Below, one piece after another: positions 7,086 to 16,001 of a DNA stretch of 64,000 nucleotides (position 1 is the stretch's first letter; the number at the start of each line of letters is the position of its first letter). The stretch covers positions 248,001 to 312,000 of the forward strand of contig NZ_FOAG01000002.1 of the NCBI RefSeq assembly GCF_900109455.1, written 5' to 3'. The position numbers and the translations under genes were made by a program. This DNA is from Roseovarius azorensis (GTDB lineage Bacteria; Pseudomonadota; Alphaproteobacteria; Rhodobacterales; Rhodobacteraceae). Under the pieces are notes generated by a model, which did no database searches, had not been told where the DNA came from, and saw only the letters and a program-made list of their open reading frames with translations.

Positions 7086-9860
7086 ATGTCTGATACGATC
7101 AAGTTCACGCTCGATGGCCGCGAGGTCGAGGCAGAGGCCGGGCAGACCATCTGGGAGGTGGCCAATGGCCGGGGTCTGGTGATCCCGCATCTGTGCCACA
7201 AGCCCGCGCCCGGATATCGCCCCGATGGCAACTGCCGCGCCTGCATGGTCGAGGTCGAGGGCGAGCGCACGCTGGTGGCATCCTGCATCCGCGAGGCCAG
7301 GGACGGCATGGTCGTCACCACCAATTCCAGCCGTGCGGAAACCGCGCGCAGGATGGTGGTCGAGATGCTGCTGGCCGATCAGCCCGAGCGCGAGGCCGCG
7401 CATGACAAGTCGAGCCACCTGTGGGACATGGCCGAGATGCAGGGCGTCACCGGCAGCCGCTTTCCCGGGCTGGAAGAGGGGCGCATCCCGCTCCTGGATG
7501 ACAGCCATGTGGCGATGCGGGTCAATCTCGATGCCTGCATATCCTGCGGCCTTTGCGTGCGCGCCTGCCGTGAGGTGCAGGTCAATGACGTGATCGGCAT
7601 GGCCGGACGCGGGCATGATGCCTATCCGGTTTTCGATTTCGATGATCCGATGGGGGCAAGCACCTGCGTCGCCTGCGGCGAATGCGTGCAGGCCTGCCCC
7701 ACCGGCGCGCTGATGCCCGCCACGGTTCTGGACGATGCGCAGCACGGCGACAGCGCCGATTACGACGATGAGGTCAAGAGCATCTGCCCGTTCTGCGGCG
7801 TGGGCTGTCAGGTCAGCCTCAAGGTCAAGGATGGCCGCGTCAAGTATGTCGAGGGCATCAATGGCCCCGCCAATGAGGGGCGGCTATGCGTCAAGGGGCG
7901 CTTTGGCTTTGACTATATCCACCACCCGCACCGCCTGACCAAGCCGCTGGTCCGGCGCGAGGATGCGCCAGAGAAGGGGCTGAACGTCGATCCCGGCAAC
8001 TGGCGCGAATTCTTCCGCGAGGCGGATTGGGACGAGGCGCTGGATATCGCCGCCGGGGGGCTAAAGCGGCTCAAGGATACGCATGGGGGCGCGTCGGTTG
8101 CGGGTTTCGGCAGCGCCAAATGCACCAATGAAGAGGCCTATCTGTTTCAGAAATTCATCCGGCAGGGATTTGGCCACAACAATGTCGATCACTGCACGCG
8201 GCTTTGCCATGCCTCGTCCGTGGCGGCGCTGATCGAGAATGTCGGCTCTGGCGCGGTGACCGCCACGTTCAACGAGATCGAGAATGCCGATGTGGCGATC
8301 ATTATCGGCGCCAACCCGATCGAGAATCACCCGGTCGCGGCCACCTATTTCAAGCAGTTCACCAAGCGCGGCGGCAAGCTGATCGTCATGGACCCGCGCG
8401 GCGTGGGCATGCGGCGGTTCGCCACCCACATGCTTCAGTTCCGCCCCGGCGCGGATGTCTCGATGCTGAACGCGATCATGAACGTGATCGTCGAGGAAGG
8501 GCTGTACGACCGGCAGTATATCGAGGCCTTCACCGAAAACTGGGAGGCGGAAAAGGAGCATCTGGCGCAATTCCCGCCCGAGAAGATGGAAGCAATCTGC
8601 GGCATCCCCGCCGACACGCTGCGCGCCGTCGCACGCGAGTTTGCCACCGCCAAGGCCGCCATGATCTTTTGGGGGATGGGGATTTCCCAGCATATCCACG
8701 GCACGGATAACTCGCGCTGCCTGATTTCCCTTGCGCTGATGTGCGGCCATGTCGGGCGACCGGGCACGGGCCTGCATCCGCTCAGAGGGCAGAACAACGT
8801 GCAAGGCGCGTCCGATGCGGGTCTCATCCCGATGTTCCTGCCGGATTACCAGACGGTGACGGACGACGGCGTGCGCCGCGCCTTTACCGAGGTCTGGCAG
8901 TCGGGGGATTTCTCCGCCGAGAAGGGCCTGACCGTGACCGAGATCATGGATGCGGTGCATGAGGACAAGATCAAGGGCATGTATATCCTGGGTGAGAACC
9001 CGGCGATGTCGGACCCGGATGTGGAACACGCGCGCGACGCGCTGGCCAGGCTGGAGCACCTGGTGGTGCAGGACATCTTTATCACCGAGACGGCGAACTA
9101 TGCCGATGTGATCCTGCCTGCCTCGGCGTTCTATGAAAAGTCCGGCACCGTCACCAACACCAACCGGCAGGTGCAGATCGGCCGCCCCGCCGTCAACCCG
9201 CCGGGCGAGGCGCGCGAGGACTGGCGCATCACCGTCGATCTGGCCAACCGGATGGGCCTGCAATGGCGCTATGACAGCCCGGCGGATGTCTTTGCCGAGA
9301 TGAAGATCAACATGCGCTCGCTCGACAATATCACCTGGGAGCGGCTGGAGCGCGAGAATGCGGTCACCTATCCCTGCAAGACGCCCGATGGTCCGGGCGA
9401 GGCGGTGGTGTTCGGCGACGGATTCCCACGCCCCGAGGGGCGCGCGCGGTTCACACCTGCGTCGATCGTCCCGCCCGACGATGTGCCCGATGCCGATTAT
9501 CCGATGATCCTGACCACGGGTCGGCAGCTTGAGCACTGGCATACCGGCTCGATGACACGGCGCAGCCGCGTGCTCGACGCGGTGGAACCCGAGGCGAATT
9601 GTTCCATGCATCCCTCGACGCTGCGCAAGATGGGGGTTGAACCGGGCGGGATGGTGCGATTGACGACCAAACGCGGCTCGATCCGGGTGATGGCGCGGGC
9701 GGATCGCGCGATTGCGCCTGACATGGTGTTCCTGCCCTTCGCCTATGTCGAGGCGGCGGCGAATATCCTGACCAACCCGGCGCTGGATCCCTACGGCAAG
9801 ATCCCCGAATTCAAGTTCTCGGCGGTGCGGGTCGAGGCGGCGGACATGGCGGCGGAGTAG
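7086..9860 (+). CDS. fdhF: formate dehydrogenase subunit alpha (Mo-bisMGD, ferredoxin-like N-terminus)
   Basis: 924 residues. Order of modules: [2Fe-2S] ferredoxin domain (Cys37, 50, 53, 67); two [4Fe-4S] clusters (Cys151/154/157/161 and 194/197/200/204); the molybdopterin oxidoreductase cluster (Cys234/237/241/268, CPFCGVGC); then the bis-MGD catalytic domains. RLCHASSV places Cys374-His375 at the position of the Sec/Cys-His pair of formate dehydrogenases, so this is a Cys enzyme oxidising formate to CO2. It is slightly shorter than FdsA-type subunits; a His/Cys FeS ligand region between residues 100 and 145 lacks cysteines. No NAD-reducing beta/gamma subunit, FdhD or chaperone gene adjoins it, so the electron acceptor is unclear. 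Confidence 0.9.
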   Translation: MSDTIKFTLDGREVEAEAGQTIWEVANGRGLVIPHLCHKPAPGYRPDGNCRACMVEVEGERTLVASCIREARDGMVVTTNSSRAETARRMVVEMLLADQPEREAAHDKSSHLWDMAEMQGVTGSRFPGLEEGRIPLLDDSHVAMRVNLDACISCGLCVRACREVQVNDVIGMAGRGHDAYPVFDFDDPMGASTCVACGECVQACPTGALMPATVLDDAQHGDSADYDDEVKSICPFCGVGCQVSLKVKDGRVKYVEGINGPANEGRLCVKGRFGFDYIHHPHRLTKPLVRREDAPEKGLNVDPGNWREFFREADWDEALDIAAGGLKRLKDTHGGASVAGFGSAKCTNEEAYLFQKFIRQGFGHNNVDHCTRLCHASSVAALIENVGSGAVTATFNEIENADVAIIIGANPIENHPVAATYFKQFTKRGGKLIVMDPRGVGMRRFATHMLQFRPGADVSMLNAIMNVIVEEGLYDRQYIEAFTENWEAEKEHLAQFPPEKMEAICGIPADTLRAVAREFATAKAAMIFWGMGISQHIHGTDNSRCLISLALMCGHVGRPGTGLHPLRGQNNVQGASDAGLIPMFLPDYQTVTDDGVRRAFTEVWQSGDFSAEKGLTVTEIMDAVHEDKIKGMYILGENPAMSDPDVEHARDALARLEHLVVQDIFITETANYADVILPASAFYEKSGTVTNTNRQVQIGRPAVNPPGEAREDWRITVDLANRMGLQWRYDSPADVFAEMKINMRSLDNITWERLERENAVTYPCKTPDGPGEAVVFGDGFPRPEGRARFTPASIVPPDDVPDADYPMILTTGRQLEHWHTGSMTRRSRVLDAVEPEANCSMHPSTLRKMGVEPGGMVRLTTKRGSIRVMARADRAIAPDMVFLPFAYVEAAANILTNPALDPYGKIPEFKFSAVRVEAADMAAE

Positions 9861-9879
9861 GTTTGCCCGTTCAGGGCAC

Positions 9880-10368
9880 CTATTCCGCCTTTCTTCCTTT
9901 CAGAGAAACGAAGTATGCGAAGCGTACACGCTCAATCGGGTCGGCAAGATTGAAGTTCTCCAGAACCGATGTGACAACCTGAACATCGTTTTCAATCCCC
10001 GAGATCACAAATGTTGCCAGCGGATCATAATCCGCCAGTTCCCGCTTGTTCTTCATCACGGCGATTTGGTTTGCGAAGGCGCTTATCGCGTCCGAAAAGC
10101 TGTGACCTTTAACTTCTTTGCATCGCTTTTCCAGAAACCCATGATCAGGGATACGATACAGGGTCCTGTACATTTCCTTGAAAGGATTGCTATCAAATAC
10201 AACGCCGATCGGTTCGATCAGGGCCTCGCAGACGCGGTGGAAAAGCGCGTAATACAAATCACTTGTCGCGCGTCGCAGATCCGACTCCGTCCGCCCCGGA
10301 ATCGCGGAAACACGTTTCTTTGCGGTTTCAAGAAACTCGGTGCTAAGCAGCGCGGTATTCCTCGGCAT
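9880..10368 (-). CDS. HEPN-like protein, possible toxin/RNase of a two-gene module
   Basis: 162 residues, all-helical in appearance. Two features recall HEPN proteins: YYALFH (residues 39-44) after a conserved-looking Arg-rich turn, and NKRELADYDP near the C-terminus, like the R-x-x-ADYD tail of UPF0332/HEPN families. R82-CKEVKG-H89 fits the R-X4-6-H ribonuclease motif of active HEPN toxins. The ATG overlaps the end of the upstream 88-aa gene by 26 bp, so the two are co-translated. Base and codon usage are visibly less GC-rich than in flanking genes, suggesting acquisition. The family call is from motifs only. Confidence 0.55.
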   Translation of the reverse strand: MPRNTALLSTEFLETAKKRVSAIPGRTESDLRRATSDLYYALFHRVCEALIEPIGVVFDSNPFKEMYRTLYRIPDHGFLEKRCKEVKGHSFSDAISAFANQIAVMKNKRELADYDPLATFVISGIENDVQVVTSVLENFNLADPIERVRFAYFVSLKGRKAE

Positions 10369-10609
10369 CTGCGGAAGAAACGAAACTCGTGACAGGAAAA
10401 GCCTTGTCCTCCTCCGATGACATCAGTTCCCAGAGCTTCTCCGTAACCGCGGAGATGTCCTGAGGTCTCAGTGAACCCATCGCTTCGTCATAAACAACGG
10501 TAATACGAAAAATTCGCTCGCCATCAAAGTTTGTATCGGCGTCAATCTTGACATCTCGCACGAAATGTTCGCCCAAAAGCGTTCTGATCAACGTCTTTGC
10601 GCGTTCCAT
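10343..10609 (-). CDS. hypothetical 88-aa protein, partner of HEPN-like gene
   Basis: 88 residues with an alternating-strand look (FVRDVKIDADTNFDGERIFRITVVYDEAM) and a helical C-terminal half ending VTSFVSSADAEEYRAA. I do not recognise a named domain. It starts at an ATG with GGAGA about 10 nt upstream and ends inside the following HEPN-like gene (26-bp overlap). First gene of the pair, lower GC than neighbours, small and charged: this fits the antitoxin position in toxin-antitoxin modules, but there is no DNA-binding motif I can name. Confidence 0.6.
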   Translation of the reverse strand: MERAKTLIRTLLGEHFVRDVKIDADTNFDGERIFRITVVYDEAMGSLRPQDISAVTEKLWELMSSEEDKAFPVTSFVSSADAEEYRAA

Positions 10610-10698
10610 GGCTCTTCTCCAAATCCGGTGGTCATCAGTGAATCATATTTTTGGACTCACGTGAATCCCCAATTGGACTTATGGCGATTTATTTTATG

Positions 10699-11889
10699 TC
10701 AACCCGGACTCATCCCCCGCAGCCGCTCGGACCGTCGCCGCAGCAGTTCCAGCGTTGTCAGCAGGGCGATCGAGATCACCACCAGGATCGTCGCCACCGC
10801 CAGGATCGTCGGGCTGATCTGTTCGCGCAGGCCGGTGAACATCCGCCAGGGCAGGGTCTGCTGATTGGCAGAGCCGACAAAGAGCACAACGACCACCTCG
10901 TCGAACGAGGTGATGAAGGCAAAAAGCCCGCCCGAGATCACGCCCGGCAGGATGAGCGGCATCTGCACGCGGAAGAAGGTGGTCACCGGGTCGGCCCCCA
11001 TGTTCGCCGCCGCGCGCGTCAGCGAGCGGTCGAACCCCACCAGCGTCGCCGTCACCGTGATGATGACGAACGGAATGCCCAGCGCCGCATGCGCGAGCAC
11101 GACGCCGAAATAGGTGCCCTGCAGGCCGATGCGGCTGTAAAAGAAATACATGCCCGCCGCCGAGATGATCAGCGGCACGATCATCGGCGAAATCAGAATC
11201 GCCATGATCGCCCGGCGAAACGGCACATGTTCCGAACTCAGGCCGATCGCCGCCAGCGTGCCAAAGCTGACCGACAAGAGCGTCGCCAGCGGCGCGATGG
11301 CCAGCGAATTGCGCAGCGCCTGCTGCCAGCCGCTTGAGGTGAAGAAATCCCGGTAATGCTTGAGACTGTAGCCCGCGGGATCAAACCGCAGCATTTCCGG
11401 CGTGAAGGTAAAGAAGTTTTGCGCGTTGAAGCTGAGCGGTATCACCACCAGAATCGGCGTGATCAGAAAGACAAAGATCGCGCCACAAAGGATCCAGAAC
11501 GCATAATGCCACAGCACCTGACCGCCGGTCAGATAGGGCGGCAGGCTGGCGCGATAGCGCCCCTCGCCGATCCAGAAGATGAACCACGAGAAGAACCAGC
11601 CGAAAAGCCCGCCCAGAATGAAACCGGGCAGACCGGCAAGCAGAACGCCCGCCGCCACGAACAGTGCGATGATGCCCCAGCGGGTGGCCTTTTCCATCCC
11701 GAGGCCCAGCACCCTGAGCGCGACAAATCCCAGCGCCATCAGCAGCACCGCCCCGGCGATCACGCCCATCAGGCCCGAACCATGCGCCGTGCCCACGAAA
11801 AGCCCGGCCACGCCCCCTGCCGCGCCGATCACCGGAAGCGCGAAGGAGAGCGGTTTTTTCTCAACCGGTGTCAGAGTGAATCCATTCAT
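10699..11889 (-). CDS. ABC transporter permease (PotC-type) with extra N-terminal helices
   Basis: 396 residues, against about 260-290 for typical PotC/PotI. The C-terminal two thirds is a standard binding-protein-dependent permease with the EAA-like loop RAAANMGADPVTTFFRVQMPLILPG. The first about 130 residues hold roughly four additional hydrophobic segments (FALPVIGAAGGVAGLFVG, IAGAVLLMALGFVALRVLGL, GIIALFVAAGVLLAGLPGFILGGLFGWFFSWFIFWIGEG) before the usual first helix (FWILCGAIFVFLITPILVVIPLSFN). It lies 6 bp after the other permease and is last in a four-gene minus-strand ABC operon. The substrate class is polyamine-like by family; see the adjoining ectoine genes for an alternative. Confidence 0.85.
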   Translation of the reverse strand: MNGFTLTPVEKKPLSFALPVIGAAGGVAGLFVGTAHGSGLMGVIAGAVLLMALGFVALRVLGLGMEKATRWGIIALFVAAGVLLAGLPGFILGGLFGWFFSWFIFWIGEGRYRASLPPYLTGGQVLWHYAFWILCGAIFVFLITPILVVIPLSFNAQNFFTFTPEMLRFDPAGYSLKHYRDFFTSSGWQQALRNSLAIAPLATLLSVSFGTLAAIGLSSEHVPFRRAIMAILISPMIVPLIISAAGMYFFYSRIGLQGTYFGVVLAHAALGIPFVIITVTATLVGFDRSLTRAAANMGADPVTTFFRVQMPLILPGVISGGLFAFITSFDEVVVVLFVGSANQQTLPWRMFTGLREQISPTILAVATILVVISIALLTTLELLRRRSERLRGMSPG

Positions 11890-11895
11890 CAGACG

Positions 11896-13563
11896 TCAGC
11901 CCCCCAGCTTCACATTGTCGATGCCGACGATCTTGTCATAGGCCCAGTAGAGGATCAGAACCACCGCCAGCAGGATCGAGCCAAGCGCCGCCGCCAGGCC
12001 CCAGTTGAGCGAGGTCGAGATGTGATAGGCGATCCGGTTCGAGATGAACGTGCCGGTGGTGCCACCCACGATCTCGGGCGTGATGTAATAGCCGATGGCG
12101 AGGATGAAGACGAGGATCGAGCCCGCCCCGATACCCGGTACCGATTGCGGGAAATAGACCCGCCAGAATGCCGTCCAGTTGGTCGCGCCAAGGCTCTTGG
12201 CGGCGCGCAGGTAAGAGGGCGGAATGGTCTGCATCACCGAATACATCGGCAGGATCATGAAGGGCAGCAGGATATGCGTCATCGCCACGATGGTGCCGAA
12301 CTGGTTGTTGATCATCACCAGACGACTCTCGTTGGCCACAAGGCCCAGCCACACCAGCGTGTCGTTGATCACGCCCTGTTGCTGCAACATCACCTTCCAC
12401 GCGCTGGTGCGCACCAGCAGCGATGTCCAGAACGGCAGCAGCACCAGGATCATCAACAGGTTCGCCTTGCGTGCGGGCAGGTTGGCCATGATCCACGCCA
12501 CCGGATAGCCCAGCAGGATGCAGCTGAACGTGATCATCAGCGACATGAACATGGTGCGTTGAAACAGAATACCGTAGATCCGCTGATCCGCGCTGCGCAG
12601 GGCGATGCCCTCGGCCGTTTTCTCCATGTCCACGGCATTGAGGAAATAGCCGGTGGTGTAGGGGGGCGAATAGGTCTTGATCACCTTCCAGAAGCCCACG
12701 CGCTGCCAGTCCTTGTTCGAATCTATAAAAGCGGCCTTCATGTCCACCGGCGGCAGCGGCGCGTCGGCGGCGCGGCGCAGAACATCCGCGCCCGGACCGT
12801 CATACCCGGCCAGCGCGGCCCTGGTGGCTGGATCCTCCAGATCAATGGCAAGGGCCGCGTAGACCGCTTCCCACGGCTCTTCCTCGGCAACGACATCCTC
12901 GTCCACGAAATGCGTGAAAGCGGCAAAGACGGCATAGGCGCGGGCGGTGTTGGGCAGGATGTCGGAAATCGCGGCGCCGGGCACAAAATCCACGTCGCCG
13001 CTGAAATTGGTGGCTTCCAGCACCTCCAGCCGGCCGATCTGATTGGACAGCAGACGCTCGTTGCCTTCGGCTTCGGCGCCGCCCGACATCATGTCATACC
13101 AGAACCGCGCCTCGTCGAAGGCCGGGTCGATCTCTGTCAGCGCGTCCTGAAACACCTCGCCGATATCGCCCACATCCCGCCCCGAGGTGCGGAACAACGA
13201 GGAAATACCGCTTTGCTCATAGTTCAGGCGGCTGCCCAGCTTGGTATGTTCCTTGGCCTCCGCCGCCAGAAAGAGATCGAAAAAGAGCGCCCGGAACACC
13301 TGTTCGTCCGGCACCTCGGTCCCGTCCCAGTCGCGCAGTTCCTCGACCGTCATCGGCAGGGTGTTGCCAACGATCTGGTTCTCGACCGACCTGAACAGCA
13401 TGTCCGCGATCGGCGCGATAAAGGCCACGAGGACGAAAATCAGCAGCGGCGCGATCAGCGCCAGCGCGCGCATCTTCTGCGCCCTGAGCGCGCGGCGCAG
13501 GCTGCGTTTCAGCGGCGTGCCATCCGCCGCAAGAACCGGGCCGGTCTGGGTGGTATCGCTCAT
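11896..13563 (-). CDS. ABC transporter permease (PotB-type) with large internal insertion
   Basis: 555 residues, nearly twice the usual PotB length. The first membrane segment (about residues 32-58, LALIAPLLIFVLVAFIAPIADMLF) is followed by some 250 residues of acidic, soluble-looking sequence (to about residue 315). The standard permease core follows (MSLMITFSCILLGYPVAWIMA, LMILVLLPFWTSLLVRTSAW) with the EAA loop RAAKSLGATNWTAFWRVYFPQSVPG. By topology the insertion should be periplasmic, between TM1 and TM2. Partner of the PotC-type permease 6 bp downstream and of the solute-binding protein upstream. Confidence 0.85.
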   Translation of the reverse strand: MSDTTQTGPVLAADGTPLKRSLRRALRAQKMRALALIAPLLIFVLVAFIAPIADMLFRSVENQIVGNTLPMTVEELRDWDGTEVPDEQVFRALFFDLFLAAEAKEHTKLGSRLNYEQSGISSLFRTSGRDVGDIGEVFQDALTEIDPAFDEARFWYDMMSGGAEAEGNERLLSNQIGRLEVLEATNFSGDVDFVPGAAISDILPNTARAYAVFAAFTHFVDEDVVAEEEPWEAVYAALAIDLEDPATRAALAGYDGPGADVLRRAADAPLPPVDMKAAFIDSNKDWQRVGFWKVIKTYSPPYTTGYFLNAVDMEKTAEGIALRSADQRIYGILFQRTMFMSLMITFSCILLGYPVAWIMANLPARKANLLMILVLLPFWTSLLVRTSAWKVMLQQQGVINDTLVWLGLVANESRLVMINNQFGTIVAMTHILLPFMILPMYSVMQTIPPSYLRAAKSLGATNWTAFWRVYFPQSVPGIGAGSILVFILAIGYYITPEIVGGTTGTFISNRIAYHISTSLNWGLAAALGSILLAVVLILYWAYDKIVGIDNVKLGG

Positions 13564-13622
13564 GTCATCCCCGTCGGACAGTTTTGTTCATCATGGCCGG
13601 GTCTTGCGCCCGGTCTGGGTCA

Positions 13623-13646
13623 GAGGGGGCCCATGCGGGCCCCCTC
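13623..13646 (-). terminator. 10-bp GC hairpin between solute-binding protein and permease genes
   Basis: GAGGGGGCCC, loop ATGC, GGGCCCCCTC: a perfect 10-bp stem, 19 bp downstream of the solute-binding protein stop (minus strand). No T-run follows. It is more likely a transcript-stabilising or attenuating hairpin, which would leave more binding-protein than permease message, than a full terminator. Confidence 0.6.
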
Positions 13647-13664
13647 CGGTTCCGTCAGCCGCGC

Positions 13665-14780
13665 TTATTGCGCCAGCCATGCCTGGAATTTTGCGTCCAG
13701 ATCGTCACGGTTGTCGGCCCACCACTCATAGTCATAGATATGCGTGTTGGACGCGTTGGCGGGATCGGTCGGCATGTGCGGCGCCATCTCGATGCCAAGA
13801 TCGGCATGTTTGCCCACCAGCGGCGCCGAGGATGCGCGCGCCGGACCGTAGGAGATATAGGCCGCCTGATCGGCCAGACGCTGCGTATCGGTGGCGAACT
13901 TGAGGAAGTCCATCACCCGCGCCAGACGGTCCGCCGGAAGCCCGGCGGGAACGATCCAGCCGTCAAGATCGAACGACTGCATGTCCCACATCATGCCGAT
14001 CGGCTGATTCTGCTCTGCGATCGCCGAGAAAAGACGCCCGTTGTAGGTCGAGCCCATAAAGACCTCGCCATCCGCCAGAAGCTGCGGGGTTTCCGCACCA
14101 GCCGACCACCAGACGACCTGATCCTTGATCGTGTCCAGCTTGGCCAGCGCACGATTGACGCCCTCGTCGGTGCCCAGAACGTCATAGATCTCGTCCTTGG
14201 CGACGCCATCGCAATAGAGCGCCCATTCCATGTTGTCGATCGGGCGCTTCTGCAACGAGCGCTTGCCGGGATACTTGGCCAGGTCGAAAACGTCGCAGAC
14301 ACTGGTCGGCGGCTCGACCCCGGCAGGCACCATGTCCGTGCGATAGCCGAAGGTGGTGGAATAAACGATCTGCGGCACAAAGCAGTCGCTGACGATCAGA
14401 TCGCCAAAGTCTTCGCTGGCAGGGGTGCCATCAGGTGCCGCTGCCAGAACCTCGTCATGATCCAGCTCCATCGCCAGGCCTTCGTCACACAGACGCATCG
14501 CGTCGGACGCCACCACATCGACCAGATCCCAGGTCACGTTGCCTGCCTCGTTCATGGCGCGCAGCTTGGCCACAGCCTCGGCCGAGCTTTCGTCCCATGT
14601 CGCGGTCACGCCGGGATTCGCGGCCAGGTAGGGTTTGACATAGGCCTTGTCCTGACTGTCCTGATAGGCACCACCCCAGCTGACCAGCGTCATGCTGTTG
14701 GCCATATCCTGAGCGGTCAGAGCCGTGCCCGCCACCACGGTCAGCGCCGTTGTTGCGAACAGTGTTTTCGTGAGTTTCAT
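13665..14780 (-). CDS. extracellular solute-binding protein, spermidine/putrescine (PotD) type
   Basis: 371 residues. Signal peptide at residues 1-23 (MKLTKTLFATTALTVVAGTALTAQ), then the family start MTLVSWGGAYQDSQDKAYVKPYL. Periplasmic binding-protein family 8/PotD-like features include YSTTFGYRTDMV, SVCDVFDLAKYPGKRSLQKRP and GWIVPAG. The start is supported by GGGAG about 10 nt upstream. It lies between the ATPase gene and the two permease genes of the same operon. Compared with the other PotF-like protein in this window it lacks the N-terminal YNWSDYI signature, so the two bind different ligands; the ligand is unproven. Confidence 0.85.
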   Translation of the reverse strand: MKLTKTLFATTALTVVAGTALTAQDMANSMTLVSWGGAYQDSQDKAYVKPYLAANPGVTATWDESSAEAVAKLRAMNEAGNVTWDLVDVVASDAMRLCDEGLAMELDHDEVLAAAPDGTPASEDFGDLIVSDCFVPQIVYSTTFGYRTDMVPAGVEPPTSVCDVFDLAKYPGKRSLQKRPIDNMEWALYCDGVAKDEIYDVLGTDEGVNRALAKLDTIKDQVVWWSAGAETPQLLADGEVFMGSTYNGRLFSAIAEQNQPIGMMWDMQSFDLDGWIVPAGLPADRLARVMDFLKFATDTQRLADQAAYISYGPARASSAPLVGKHADLGIEMAPHMPTDPANASNTHIYDYEWWADNRDDLDAKFQAWLAQ

Positions 14781-14860
14781 ATGCGTACTCCCAGTTTAGT
14801 CCCGTTTTGGGTGGATGGGCCCCGCGCTACGGGAAGAACGTCCGGGGCCTTGCTCAACCC

Positions 14861-14884
14861 GTGCTGCCCGTCACCGGGCCGCAC
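14861..14884 (-). repeat. imperfect hairpin between ATPase and solute-binding protein genes
   Basis: GTGCTGCCCG, loop TCAC, CGGGCCGCAC: nine of ten base pairs match. It is located in the 117-bp gap after the ATPase stop. A second, looser 7-bp stem (GGCCCCG/CGGGGCC, 14818-14849) lies beside it. No T-run; possibly an intercistronic processing or stability element. Confidence 0.4.
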
Positions 14885-14897
14885 GAATACCTTATAC

Positions 14898-16001
14898 CTA
14901 TGGCGCGTCCAGCGCACGGCAATCTTCGGGCAGCCAGCCGATCTCGATCTGTTCGCCCGGTTGCAGGCGGCGCTGATCGGGCGCGTTGCGGGTCTTGATG
15001 ATGAAATCGTCGCGCCCCGCCACCTTGAGCCGGGTGCGGAAAATATCGCCCATGTAGATGAACTCGGCCACCTCGGCCTTGAGCGTATGCGCGCCCGGTC
15101 TCAGCCGGTCGCAGTTGAACTCCACCCGCTCGGGACGGATCGAGATCAGCGTGCGGTCGCCTGCCTTTTCCACGTTCACCGGCTTGGCGTCGATCAATCC
15201 GCCATCGTCAAGCTGCACCACCGCGAGACCGTCCTTGATCTCCTTGACCGTGCCCTCCATCGTGTTGTTCTCACCGATGAACTGCGCGACAAAACTGTTC
15301 TGCGGGCTCTCGTATAGCTCGTCCGGCGGCGCGATCTGCTGGATCTTGCCATCATTGAACACCGCCACGCGGTCCGACATGGTCAGCGCCTCGGTCTGGT
15401 CATGGGTCACATAGACCGTGGTGATGCCCAGCTCATGCGCCAGATGGGTGATCTCGAACTGCATCTTCTCGCGCAGTTGCTTGTCCAGCGCGCCCAGCGG
15501 CTCGTCCATCAGAACCAGCTCCGGCTCGAACACCAGCGCGCGGGCCAGCGCCACGCGCTGCTGCTGGCCACCCGACAGCTGCGCCGGACGCCGCCCGCCA
15601 AAGCCGCCCATCTCGACCATCTCCAGCGCCCGCCTGACCTTGGCCTCGCGGTCCGATCTGCCGATCTTGCGCACCTCCAGCGGAAAGCTGAGATTCTCGG
15701 CAATCGTCATATGCGGAAACAGCGCGTAGTTCTGGAACACCATGCCGATGCCGCGCTTGTGCGGCGGAATGTTGTTGATGCTCACACCGTCCAGCTTGAT
15801 CTCGCCATGTGTCGCGGTCTCGAACCCGGCCAGCATCATCAGGCAGGTTGTCTTGCCCGAACCGGACGGCCCCAGCATGGTCAGAAATTCGCCCTTGGGC
15901 ATGGTCAGGTTCAGATCCTTGACGACCAGAGTCTCGCCGTCATAGCTCTTTTGCACGCGCTCAAATGCAACGAACGCATCGTTGTTCCCGGTATCGGCCA
16001 A
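14898..16001 (-). CDS. ABC transporter ATP-binding protein, PotA type
   Basis: 367 residues: nucleotide-binding domain with Walker A (GPSGSGKTT, residues 44-52), Q-loop VFQNYALFPHM, signature LSGGQQQR, Walker B LVLMDEP and H-loop YVTHDQTEA. A C-terminal TOBE-like regulatory domain follows (TLISIRPERVEF ... AEFIYMGDIFRTRLKV). It energises the adjoining two permeases. The start is a TTG at 16001 with AGGGAG about 8 nt upstream; no in-frame ATG precedes the fold. First gene of the ABC operon. The 225 bp upstream (16002-16226) contain its promoter and no ORF I can support. Confidence 0.9.
   Translation of the reverse strand: MADTGNNDAFVAFERVQKSYDGETLVVKDLNLTMPKGEFLTMLGPSGSGKTTCLMMLAGFETATHGEIKLDGVSINNIPPHKRGIGMVFQNYALFPHMTIAENLSFPLEVRKIGRSDREAKVRRALEMVEMGGFGGRRPAQLSGGQQQRVALARALVFEPELVLMDEPLGALDKQLREKMQFEITHLAHELGITTVYVTHDQTEALTMSDRVAVFNDGKIQQIAPPDELYESPQNSFVAQFIGENNTMEGTVKEIKDGLAVVQLDDGGLIDAKPVNVEKAGDRTLISIRPERVEFNCDRLRPGAHTLKAEVAEFIYMGDIFRTRLKVAGRDDFIIKTRNAPDQRRLQPGEQIEIGWLPEDCRALDAP

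Noticed and set aside
10066-10392. 108-codon plus-strand frame antisense to the HEPN-like gene
   Set aside because: Starts inside the opposing gene and has no RBS or family features; the minus-strand pair has overlapping starts/stops and HEPN motifs.
11356-13731. 791-codon plus-strand frame across the PotB/PotC-type permease genes
   Set aside because: Antisense shadow of two well-supported permease genes; low-complexity His/Gln/Arg-rich translation.
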